NCBI GenBank assembly: GCA_013397455.1
Contig: VYZB01000292.1
Span: forward strand, 956,940-1,020,939
Source of the DNA: Crotophaga sulcirostris
Taxonomy: Eukaryota > Chordata > Aves > Cuculiformes > Crotophagidae
Length of the DNA: 64,000 nt
Reading direction: 5' to 3'
Below the pieces are notes generated by a model that was not told the origin of the DNA, ran no database searches, and saw nothing but the letters and a program-made list of their open reading frames with translations. This document shows, one piece after another, positions 38,301 through 50,300 of the stretch. Every line of letters starts with the position of its first letter. Within the stretch, counting starts at the first letter, position 1. A program made the position numbers and the translations under genes.

Positions 38301-41300
38301 TAGTGACTCAAGAGTGGGACAAACGAAGAGCCTAACGTAGCAGTCAGGGTGTGCATGCATTATGCAAACATCTTTTACAAGGGAGCGTGCTAGCACTTAT
38401 CGTCAGCGTGCAGCTTGTGAGCTGTCTGCAGCTCATACAGACACAGGGGAGAAATGCACCCAGCCCAGGAATGGTAGGGAGCAGCTCCCTTTTTGTAGCC
38501 CTGAGTGGGCTCTACAGGTTCTCAGCCTCCCTGCTGCGTCCCATCCAGGCTTTGGGAGTCTCTGCAATGATGGCATATCCTGCCCTGCTGGAATGCATCA
38601 ACTGTAGGAGGACGAGGTCTACAGCATTAGCCCAGACCATGAATATATTGGCATGCTGACATTTTTTTCCAGACTGCATTAACCCTGCTAGCTAAAAGTG
38701 TGTTTTCCCCTGTTATAAAGCTGTAAATCATCGTTACAAGCATGGAGTTGACATGACTCCTTTCCTCTGGTGGCTACATGGACACACACCCCTGTGGTTA
38801 CCCTGGAGCTCCTCACAAATCAATCTGTACAGACTGAAATACGACTCAATACAACCTGGGCTGGTGCAGTCACAGCATTGTTTGATCACTCAGGGTTAAG
38901 GTTCCTGGGAAACAAGCAAAACGCACTGCATGATCTTGCAAAACAAGAGGGATAGGGGTTGATGCCCAATGGGTCTTTCAGCACCGTATCACAAGCCTCA
39001 GTGAGCATTCCCGACCTGGGCAAATGAATCCACCAAACCCTGCTTTAAAGAACAAAGTGAATAAAAATCTCATGCTTGGCTTGAGTCGCCACTGTGTTAA
39101 CAGCATTTGTTGCAGCTTGCAAGAAGTTCAGTTGCCTTGACTGCATGCAGCCCAGGGGAACAGCTGCAGGGAGTGTGGGGGGGGAAAAAACTTGCCTTCA
39201 GAAGAGCAGGCATATCGATTCGGGGATAAGAAGGATAAAAAGAAAGCTGTACATCTAGTGAAAAAAAATATTAAAGAGTTTAATAGCAGCTTAAGACTGG
39301 GGGTTTTGGCAGCCGTAACACAGAGAGAAATTAAGCTCTGAACACAGAAGGTTATAAAGTGCTTATAGGAACAGACACGTACACACAAGGAGCTTAGCAA
39401 AGGAGGCAGAAAGACGGTGTCTTTCCAGAGCCAGGGCAAAGAGACCGGAGTGGTGACCTGTCCTTGGGCGAGATGGGCTTGTGATACCTGCCACAGTGCA
39501 TTAATCGTGCAGCGGGACATGGGGCTGCCCAGGGACATCTCTCCAGTGGCTGAACAAAGTGTGTTGCAGCTCTTTGGATACACCCATCTGTGTGTGTCGA
39601 TAGAGGATGATACCCACCATAAGGTTGTCTGTGCTGCTGGATGACCTGCCTGTGATCCCATGCTGTGGCCAGGAAAGGGGAGGATGGAAATTGCTCACAG
39701 TGGCATCTAAGCACCCAACTAGGTTGGTTAAAACTGTGCAGTGAGTCTGGCATAGTCAGGAGTATCTAAGCTGCCCTGCATGTGCATCAGCACCTGCACA
39801 GGAGGTCTAGTGTGTCCCGTGAGCTTGTGACGCTGTGCGTGCTGCAAAAGTGCACATTGTTCTGCTCTGGAGTGCCAGGAGAAAGAGCGGTGCTCCTGGT
39901 GCAGAGGGAATGAGGGTGTGGGCAGAGTTAAATCACTGCAACCAAGACCTCCATGGGCAGGAAGGAACCATGTCACTTGGTGTGGCCTCATCCCTTGTTT
40001 CTGGCTTTGCATCTTGCAAAATGCCTGTGAGATGGGAAATGATCCCCTGGCAGAGCCATGGCCTGGGAGGTGTTGCTGGACATTGCTGGGTATCAAGGCC
40101 TGGTTTAATATCTGGGTGTCAACCTCATCACGAGTTGCATCTGCTACTGTGATGGCCTGCGTGTGGCACAAAAGTGAAGAGCGTTGTACTGCTGCTTGTT
40201 GGAGTTGGGAAGCATCACCCAGAGATATCTGCTGAGGACATTCCTGAACTGAGGAAGTACTGATTTTCTCAGAAATCTTCATGTGACCACTAAATCCCTT
40301 TTCTCTCCTCCCTTGGAAAACAGCCCTTACTATGTCTCCCTGAGAAATGTGGTGGGACCAAGAGACGAAATGGTCCCAGATTGGTCCCCCATGTCCTGCT
40401 CTGGTGCTGGTTAATCCCATCAGGGAGACACGTTTGCTCGAACAGACTTGGCTATGCTCATGCACGTCATGTTTTCCCTGAGGTGATCTTTCTGTTCCAG
40501 CAGGGTCTGCCTTACGTCTCTGGCTTTGCTACAAACGTGAAGTTAATCCACTTTTGGCAAGGAAGCCTGAGAATTTATGTCCGTGGAGTGTGAGGAGATG
40601 AAAAGGCACCATACAACATATTATCTGAAGTGCTATGTTGAATTATCATTATATGAATCAAAACAACTTTAACGATGCAACTCAGCTTTTTACCATGAAA
40701 AGGGACAACAGTCCTGAGGGAGGATTCAGAGTCCTTGTCCCTGGCTGTGCTTACATCCCACTCATCCTCTTGGATGAAGAGCATTGTTCTCCAGTGACCT
40801 CAACCCTGTCTGAACCATGGTGAGTTCAGCTTCTGGACCAAATGAGGTCTATGCTCCACCAACTCCAGCTCTTGGGATCAAGGGTCCTGAGGGCAGTGCA
40901 GGTAGTCCTTGCAGGTTCTCTGTGGTATGAGAGCCCACCAAGATGAGCAATGTACCCTCAAGCCCCCTTCCCATCCAAAGCATCACTAGCCATGGTCTCT
41001 TACCTGCTCCACTTCGGAGTAGGGGTTGTTCAGGACCATGGGCATGTTGCTCTTCCCCCACAAGTCACCGAAGACACGGTCGTTCTCCATCCGAGCTGGT
41101 AAAGCTTTCTGTGGCTTGTTTTCCCCTTCCCTGAAACTGAAGTGTTAAAAACCATTTGGATCAGTGAGCTGGAGGGTGGCTCGATGCTGGAACCATGGGG
41201 CCAGATCCTGGAATGATGGCTCCAGAAGCTACTCCAGCTGCTTCCCATAGGAGTGAAAATTCACTCATCGCACTGCAGGAGGGGAGGAAACCCTCTGCCT

Positions 41301-44300
41301 CGGCCAAGGCAATGAATCACCACAGCAAGAGCAACCCAAACACAATAGAGATTTCACCATGCAGGCGAGCACAGTGTCTGCAAAACAACAGGAAACCCCT
41401 GCCCTAACACTGGCTTCTAACAGGGTCATGTGCCAGATCCTCTGCACCCCAAAACCCAAGGTGGAGCCCAGCAAAAGGAGGGGGAGGGGAACTACGTGCA
41501 TTTCCAGCTGCAAAACCTCATAGTGAAAACAGCTGGATTTGCAGAGCTGCTTGGTGTTTATGAGCAGAGGAAAGGAACAAAAACCCAAGAAAAAATACGT
41601 GGCTCCCAGGAGTCACAGGCCAGGAGCAAGACAGCTCGCTCTCCTCTTCCTGACCTTTACAGATGCTGCAAATGTGGGCGAGTGCAAGGGATTGTACCCA
41701 AACAAGCAGAGGGTTTGCCCCCATGGAGCTGGGGATGTTGGTAAGGCTGGATGTCCCCAGTGCTGGCCTTGTGTATTGAGACTGGTGTAACTCACAGCGT
41801 ACACAAGTCTACCAGGCACATTTTGCCTGAGTATCGTACCAGGGGATGTTGGTGCTAAATGCCATCCAGGCAGGTGATGGAAAACCACTGCAATATAAGT
41901 CCACATAAAGGAGAAAAACAAATGGGGTTCAGAGAAGGCAGGCTGGGTTATCCACACCAAAGGCACTGACTGCCTGGGGAGGCCACACGAGGGAAGAAGG
42001 TCCATGGGCTGAGTTGCATGGGACCACAGGCCAGGACTGGCAGTCACGCTGCCTTAGCACTTGCTCAACATACCATCAAGTTAATGCTCTCTGGCAATTG
42101 TTTTTCTCCTGCTGTCAGTTCTTAAAAGTCTTCCAGATGCCAAATAAAGTCAATAATGAGCTTTCCCAATAATGATGTCAGTTGTTGGGAACAAACTAAA
42201 GTAGGACACTTGCGCCCAGGACATGATTCACACCGACATGGTGCTCTTGAAACCATCGCAGACAGACACACATGTACAGACGAATTCAGCTTCACAGCCC
42301 TTCTTAGAATCATAGAATGGTTTAGGCTGGAAGGGAGCTCAAAGCCCATCCAGTTCCAACCACCTGCCATGGGCAGGGACACCTCCCACTGGATCAGGGG
42401 GCTCAAAGCCCCATCGGACCTGGCCTTGAACACCTCCAGGAATGGGGCAGCCACCACTGCTCTGGGGCAGCCAGGGCCTCCCCACCGTCACAGCAAAACA
42501 GTTCTTCCTAAAATCTCATCTCAGTCTCCCCTCTTTCAGATCAAAACCATTCCATGTGCTCCTATCCCTGCGCTCCCTGATCAAGAGCCCCTCCCCAGCT
42601 TTCCTGAAGCCCCTTTCAGTACTGGGAGGCTGCTCTAAGGTCTCCTTGCAGCCTTCTCTTCTCCAGGCTGAACAACCCCAACTCTCTCAGCCTGTCCTCA
42701 TGTGGGCGGTGCTCAAACCCTTGGATCACCTCCGTGGCCTCCTCTGGACTCTCTCCAACAGCTCCATGTCCTTTCTGTGCTGTCCCTTGTTCCTTGCCCC
42801 CCAGCTCGTATCTTTCACTACTTCACCTCAAGTTGATCTCCCTGTGCTATAAATCTTCTGTAATTTTTCTGCATTTACAGAGCAACATTCAGCTGCCAAA
42901 ATATTACAGCAGGCTCCTGGACGCCTTCCAAACGTTGGCTGCCTTAGGGAAAAAATGGCCAGCTTGGTGCAAGCAAGGAGGTACAGGTGCCACAGGGGCA
43001 GCATTTACTGGATTTTCTATCCCCCGCACTGGGAAAAGAAAGCTGTTCTTTTGCAACTTGGCTCCTATGAGTATGTGAAAGGGTTTAAATCAGAAAAAAA
43101 CACAAGAAAACCCCACTCCGCGCTGCCCAGCTGCAGCCAAAGACAAAAGGTCTCAGTTCTCTACTACACAGCAGTGGTGTTGCCAGGTACAGCTGCTGGT
43201 TGGGGACAACCGTGAACCATACGTTACCCACTCAGCTCTCTACCAGCCCATCCAAAGGGGAAGATCAGGGTCTCATCACATCCAGCCTACCTCAATCCAG
43301 AGGATTCCCAGCAGCAAGACAGAGAATTAGCGGGATGGAAATTCAGCAAATTGGGCTCTTCCCCAAGTCAAGGTCAGCTACTAAATCTCTCAGCAAATGC
43401 TCATTTCCATGGTTGCGCATCCCTGCCCTCTTGCCCTGAGCCCCATCATAGAATTATTAAGGTTGGAAAAGATCTCTAAGCCTGTTCAGTCCAACCATCA
43501 ACCCAAGCCCACTGTGCCTGTTAAACCATGTCCCAAAGTGTCACCTGTACACAGTTTCTGAAGCCCTCCAGGGATGGAGACTCCACCACTGCCCTGGGCA
43601 GCCTCTGTCAGTGCTTCACCACTCTGTTAGTAGAGAAATTTTTCCTGATATCAAGTCTAAAACTCCCCTGGTGCAACTTGAGGCCATTTCCTCTTGTCCT
43701 ATCGCCTGCTACTTGGGAGAAGTAACATCATCTCTCCTTATATCAGGGAGAGTGGAGGCAGGTCAGCATAGAGCCACTATGCACATGAAATGATGGACGT
43801 TCATAAGCCATTCTTGTAGCTGATGAGCACCAGTGTGCTGCTGCACATAACTGGCCCAAAATCAAGACACAAGAACTAAATCCATAAGGCAATAGAAGAA
43901 ATCCCTCAGCTTTACTGATGCCTGGGACTTTGCAGGGGGAACTTGCTTCCTAGGGGACCATGATCTCTCGCTCCAGGGGCACAGACTTTGCCTCTACGCA
44001 GACAGGAGAGGGTTGAGCAGACAGACCCCAGCATGCCAGATATCCCACAGGCGCCTCCAAAATGACACTGAGCATACGCCTGCAGGCGCCTGGCACAACC
44101 CGCTGTTTCCAGGAAGGTGTTTGCAAGCCTATCTAAAAGGGCATCTGCAGGCACAAGGGAACCTAAGAGAAGAATACATCAATCAACAGCAGCAACCGTA
44201 GGCCTCAGCTGGGAGGCTGAAGGCGTAATCTCATTGTCTCACAGCAGTAAAGCCATAAATGCTGGTACCTGTGCCAAGGGCACAGAAAAAGACCAGATGC

Positions 44301-47300
44301 TTGAATTAAGTCATTGCTGTAGTGGGCTACTCTTGTGTGTTACAAGCATTGCTGGAGCTTGTCCTGCTCCTATTCACTGGCGTCAAGCAACACTCGACAG
44401 CGAAACGCACCATCCTGCGGAACAGTGAAGTCCCGGTGGGTTGGATGTTGTTAAGTGTTGGATGCTCAGAAGCAAATCCTCCACATCCCATTGCACATTT
44501 ACAACTGGGGCAGAAACCGGTTGCGCATTGCTATTCTCGATGGATTTAGGACTGCATGAAGAAGGCAGAGAGGTGCTGCCCTCACCCTTAGTCTCTGCTA
44601 CACGAGCACAGTCAGGCATAGCTGTGACAAAGCCATTAGAGTAAACTCATGGTTGCACCTCTCGCCTCTGTGCTGGTGTTGTGCTGCAGTTTGCTCAGTG
44701 TCAGGCGAGGAGGTCCGACCCTCGCAGGGCTGCGGGTGCATGCCCTGCGCTGAGCCAGCGCAGACCTCTCCCGGATGAGGTTGCCCAGAAGTATCCGGCT
44801 CTGTCTTTTAGAGAGAGACAGGGAGAGAAAAGCCCATTGAAAGCAACCACAACCTCACCCCAGATGGAAGAAAAAAAGAATTAAAAATATCAATTGCTTC
44901 ATTTTACAAATATTTCCTGCCCGTTTCTTGTAACTGCCTTGTTTGCGAGCTCAGAAAGCACCAGGGTCTTTTGGGTCAGTTGTTTTCCTCTCTTGACGTG
45001 GTTTCCCCAGCCACCAGCAAAGATGCAGGGTGACCTGCCACACTCATGTGAGCGTGCCTCTCTCACACTCAAGGAGACTGGCAGGATGGCCAAAGCAACG
45101 TGCCCAAGCTCAGTCTACAGATAATGCTTCCAAAAACACTTTATCAACAGGAGTAGCCAGTGGGGGATGGGGAGGATGATGATCCTCCGAGAGGTGTTTC
45201 CAGGCAGCCAGGTTGAACACCTCCAGGGAGCTGCTGTGGGAGCAGCCTCATCTGCAGCTCCACAGGGGAAAGGGGGCTTGTCCTCAGTGCCTTTGGAGAA
45301 ATCCTCACAACTCACAGTGAAACTTAGAATCATAGAATGCTTTGGGTTGGAAGGCACCTCAAAGCCCAGCCAGTTCCAACCCCCTGCCATGGGCAGGGAC
45401 ACCTCCCACTGCATCAGGGGGCTCAAAGCCCCATCCAACCTGGTCTTGAACACCTGCAGGGATGGGGCAGCCACCACTTCTCTGGGCAACCTCCCCATCC
45501 TCACAGCAAAACATTTCTCCCCAGATCTCATCTCAATCTCCCCTCTTTCCACTGAAAACTGTTCCCCCTCATCCTATCCCTGCACTCCCTGATCAAGAGC
45601 CTCTCCCCAGCTTTCCTGGAGCCCCTTTCAGTACTGGAAGGCTGCTCTAAGGTCTCCCTGCAGCCTTCTCTTCTCCAGAAGGGGCTGAACAATCCTAACT
45701 CTCTCAGCCTGTCCTCGTACAGGAGGTGCTCCAGTCCTCGGATCATCTCCGTGGCCTCCTCTGGACTCACTCCAACAGATCCACGTCCTTCCTGTGCTGA
45801 GGGCTCCAGAACTGAATGTAGGGCTCCAGGTAAGGTCTCACAAGAGCAGAACAGAGGACAGAATTCCCTCCCTTGACCTGCTGGTCCCACCGCTTTTGAT
45901 GGGCACTCTGGAGCATTGAACAGAATTTTTAAAATCACTGCTTTAGTGTCTTTGAAGAATTGGAAGCAAAACTGTCCTCCGAGGCACTTGTTTGTCTGAA
46001 CTCTCCCAAAGGCCAGATCCAAGATCCAGAGATTCCCCTCTGACTTGGTCCCACTACCAGATCTATGAAATACTATAATTAGCAATTTCTCTTGGATGCA
46101 GAGCAGGTTTTGGTGTAGGGGCCTTGTTTGAGGTCATCTTTTGTTCTGAAAGCAAGATTTGTCAATTAAAATAAGAAAGAGGAATCCTACCCTCCCCCAC
46201 TGGTGCGCAAGCAGAGCCTTGGATGCTGTCTCACCTCAGAATGAGCATCTGGCTTTTTGGAGAAATGAGAGGCACCACTGTTTTCTTTTGACTAATTTGA
46301 TGATGTTGCAGTGCTCTGAGTGATGAAGCAGAAGGGAAGTTGCTGAGACAGCCCTTTGAGAAATTTCTCCAAAGCTTTTCCAAAAAAGAAAGGGAAAAAA
46401 ATGAGGAAAAAAAAAAAAAGAGAGAGAGAGAGTTTTGTCACTTTGCTCCTTTGAATTTGCTTGGCAGAAGAATCTCTCTGATTTCCTGGGCAGAGATGAG
46501 AGACACCACTCTGCTGCAATCCCCAGGGACCAATTTGGATGAATGGATCAGGATGCTGATGTCCACACCTCTGATGATGGCTCTAATAGCATCACCAGCA
46601 AGGGATAGATTCTTTCCAGGCCTTTATCGAAGTGCCTGAAAACCCTGCACTTGTGCTTAGGACTGCATGGGAAGCTCACACGAGCACACCTCGCTTGGTC
46701 TGAACTTTGGGAGAGAAACAGCTCTCTGCTCTCTGCTGGTGTGTCCTTGGAGATGGCTCCAAGGCTCCACTGTGCGTTGCTCCTCGTTCCAATGCTAGAG
46801 GTTCTTGCCCCACGTTCCTCTTGCCCCATGGAAAACCATACTCCAGAGGACATTGCAGCCTCAGAAGTTAACATTTCCTTGCTATCCTGCCCCTGGGGCA
46901 GATCACAGTCTGCAGCGTTGGGGAACGGGCTGACTGCAGGCTCCTTGCTGCAAGGGTTAAGGCAAGGTCTGGTCCAACATCAAGTGTTTGAAGGAAAGGC
47001 AGGAAAAGGGATCAGCCAAGGGCTGGGATTTGCAGGGTGCAGAGGACAGAACAGAGCTCAAGAAAGAAGTTTGGATGTTGGAAGTAGAAAGAATAATCCC
47101 GAAAGGTGGGATGCGCTCTCTGGAGAGGTAGTAAGGCCAGTATGCCCAGAACAGGCAACTGCAGAGTGAGCAATGCACAAAACCACTTCATAAATGAGAA
47201 AGAAGAGCTTGAACAGCACTGAAGGAAGAGGACAAAAGCCTCATCAACAAGCGTGTGATGTGGCTGTAAGAAGGTCTTGCGCCTTCAGAAGGTCAGAGCA

Positions 47301-50300
47301 TTACTGGGCTGTGCCCAGTGCTGTGATTAGGGACTAATGAGTCAAGCAAGCTGCATGGAGCAACTTCGGAGAGAGGTCTATGAAATATGAGGTTGGTAAA
47401 TGCCATTGAGTAGGCATTGACAGATAAAGAACTGGGAACAGATCCAAGTGATCCCAAAGTCCCACTGGCATCACTCAAGATTCAGCCAGCGTCAGAAGCA
47501 ACCTGCAACCGCCATGCTTGCCCCTTCCCAGCTGTCCTGGCCTGCCAACAAGAAGGCAGAGAGCGCAGAAGAAGCTGGGAGGGCACGCAGCCAGGGCAGC
47601 TCATCCAAACTGGCCAAAGGGGTGTTCTATACCATATGGCATCATGCTCAGGATGTAAACTGGGGGAGTTGGCTGGAGATGGGGGGGCGATCGCTGCTTG
47701 GGAGAAGATTTGACACCAGTTCCCAGGGGGTGAGCAATTATACTTTTTGCATTACTGGCTCTGTATACTATTTTATTACTATTATTGTTAGTATTTTTTC
47801 TCTTCTTTTGCTATTCTATTAAACTGTCTTTATCCCAGCCCACGAGTTCTACCTTCTTTATTTCGATTTCTCCTCCTGTCCCACCATGGGAGAAGGAGGG
47901 AGTGAGTGAGTAGCCCTATGGCACTTATTTGCCACCTGGGGCTAAAACATGACACCAACCATGCCCAAAGAGCACCCTGGGAATTCCAGCCTCAGGATCT
48001 TATTTGGAGGCCAAATGCAGTTAAGGTCTGCCAGGATTGCACATGGGGCATGGGTTTGTCTGCTGGGACCACATACAAGAACTACTGTCCCATGGGATGC
48101 AAGAAGCAGCACCAGCGCAGGGAGCTGAGTGGCTGCCCCAGGAGATTGCCACAGGGGTATATTAGAATCACAGAATGCTTTAGATTGGAAGGGACCTTAA
48201 AGCTCATCCAGTTCCAACCCCCCTGTCCTGGCACTCCCTGATCAAGAGCCTCTCCCCAGTTTTCCTGGAGCCCCTTTCAGTACTGAGAGGTTGCTCTAGG
48301 GTCTCCCCACAGTGTTCTCTTCTCCAGGCTGAACAAACCCAACTCTCTCAGCCTGTCCTTGTATAGGAGGTGCTCTAGCCCTTGGATCATCTCTGGGGCC
48401 TCCTCTGGACTCGCTCCAACAGCTCCATGTCCTTCCTGTGCTGAGGACTCCAGAACTGGACACAGAACTCCAGGTGGGGTCTCATGAGAACAAACAAGCA
48501 GAATCCCCTCCCTCACCCTGCTGGTCACACTGCTTTGGATGCAGCCCAGGAAATGGCTGGATACATATTTGGGTGTAATATGCTGTTTGAAGGCACAAAA
48601 TGCCTCTCTGGATTAGATTGATGTAGCCTGAGGGATGAGGAAGAAGAATCTGCCAGGGGAGAAGAGGAGGGTTATTCACTGCCAAAGCTTCCTACTTCAC
48701 CGTCTTGCAGCATGGCAATAACATGTTAGTTACAGGGAACCTTTTCATTTCAGAGGTTTTAAAGTTTTGTGGCCAAGTACAGAATAATGAAGACATCAGA
48801 AATGCAAATGAAATGTTTTGAGGAACACAAAGAGATTTTGGCAGCGGCAAAGGAGGTGGGAGGAAGAGAATTTTCTCTTTGAGAACTGTAAAATTATGGG
48901 GTTTGTTCCAATGCAGGATGGAGCCTGAAACCTTGAAACCCTTCATAAACAGAATTCCCGTGTGCAGCACACTTCTCTCTGGGCTGTTGATGCTGCTTTT
49001 TGGACCCAAACTGCCATGCTGGACCCATCATGCTGTTCATGTTATGGAATCGACCTGAGACGAAAAATAAATACTGGCAACTCAGTGGCAGGGGGGAGAG
49101 GGTGGGAAGATGGGACATGACAATCTCCCTAGAGCTCAGAGGGAAAACAGACCTAGGTTAGCTGGCAGTGAGTGAATCAAACTCTATTTTTGTTTTCTAG
49201 CCCACGGTGAGCCTCATGGCAGAAATGCCAACTCTCATCATACCTTGTGCCCCACTTCCATGCTCTTTTTTATGATTGACTTCATTGCAGATGCTTGAGC
49301 CGAGTAGCAGACATTCAACCATGGTCGCAACCCATCCCATGGGCATGGACTTATGGACCCAGGGCACCTTATAGCTGGAAATCAGCAGGGAGGAAAAGCC
49401 AGGCCATTGCAGAGGAAAATCCCCCAGGGACTGCAGAGCTTAGGTGCAGGTGATGGAAATTAATTGATTTTTTTCCCCCAGCGCAACCTAATAATTTTCA
49501 GTTTTCCTTGCAAGTAACATTAGAGACATGGGCTGGAAGCCCAAAGCATCAGGTGTAGTTTGAAACACTTTTGGCAAAGCCCATCTTGAACAAGAAACAT
49601 TTGGCTCCTTGAGAATAACCTCAAACTCGTACCATTCCTTTCTGCCCTAGGAAAGCTGTCACAGCTCTGCGAGCTGGACCAGCTTTGACAAAGTGCTGCT
49701 GGCTGTGAAGGTCAGCACCAAGGGAAGGTGGAGGCTGAACAGGATCGGTCCCAAGACCAGCATCTCCAGCTGAAGTGGTCCAGGCTGTAGGTATCAAACT
49801 CAACCTTGAGCAAGGTTTTGCACCCTCCTGGTGTTCAGATAGAGCTTTATTCTTGTTTTGACTCATGCCAGCTTTACTTGCTCCTCCCCAGCCTGGAGAA
49901 GTCAGCCTACTGCATGAGAGCTGCATCAATCTAAGGCTTGCTTATTTTGGGGGGCATTTATTTGGCATCAACCAACACAAACACTCCAGTTATCCACTCC
50001 CTATTGCTCCCTGATCTTTCTGCACTTTTCCTGTGGACCAAGAAAGCTCTCTGTAGAAGACATTCACAATGACCCAGCTCAGTCTGAGACCAAGCAGAGG
50101 AGATGAATCATCTCCAGCACGTCTCAGGAGCAGGAGAAGAGGCGACTGAGAAATGCCCTTTACCCTGCACAGCAGCTCTTGACAAGTTTTCCCTGCAGTA
50201 TATCTCCTTTCTCACTTCTCTGCTAGAGCCTAGGAAAGCTGGGGAGGGGCTCTTGATCAGGGAGTGCAGGGATAGGACAAGAGGAAATGGTATTAAACTG

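Larger units (their letters stand above)
34448..41003 (-). other. NOS1 intron 3 (6.6 kb)
   Basis: Holds CR1 copies at about 35518-35935 and 37187-37830. An unexplained 245-codon minus-strand ORF (39728-40465) lies in it; I recognise no protein family. Otherwise unique noncoding sequence. Confidence 0.9.

Noticed and set aside
46651..47169. 172-codon plus-strand ORF in intron 2
   Set aside because: No recognisable domain, no splice or promoter context; consistent with chance in GC-rich intron sequence.
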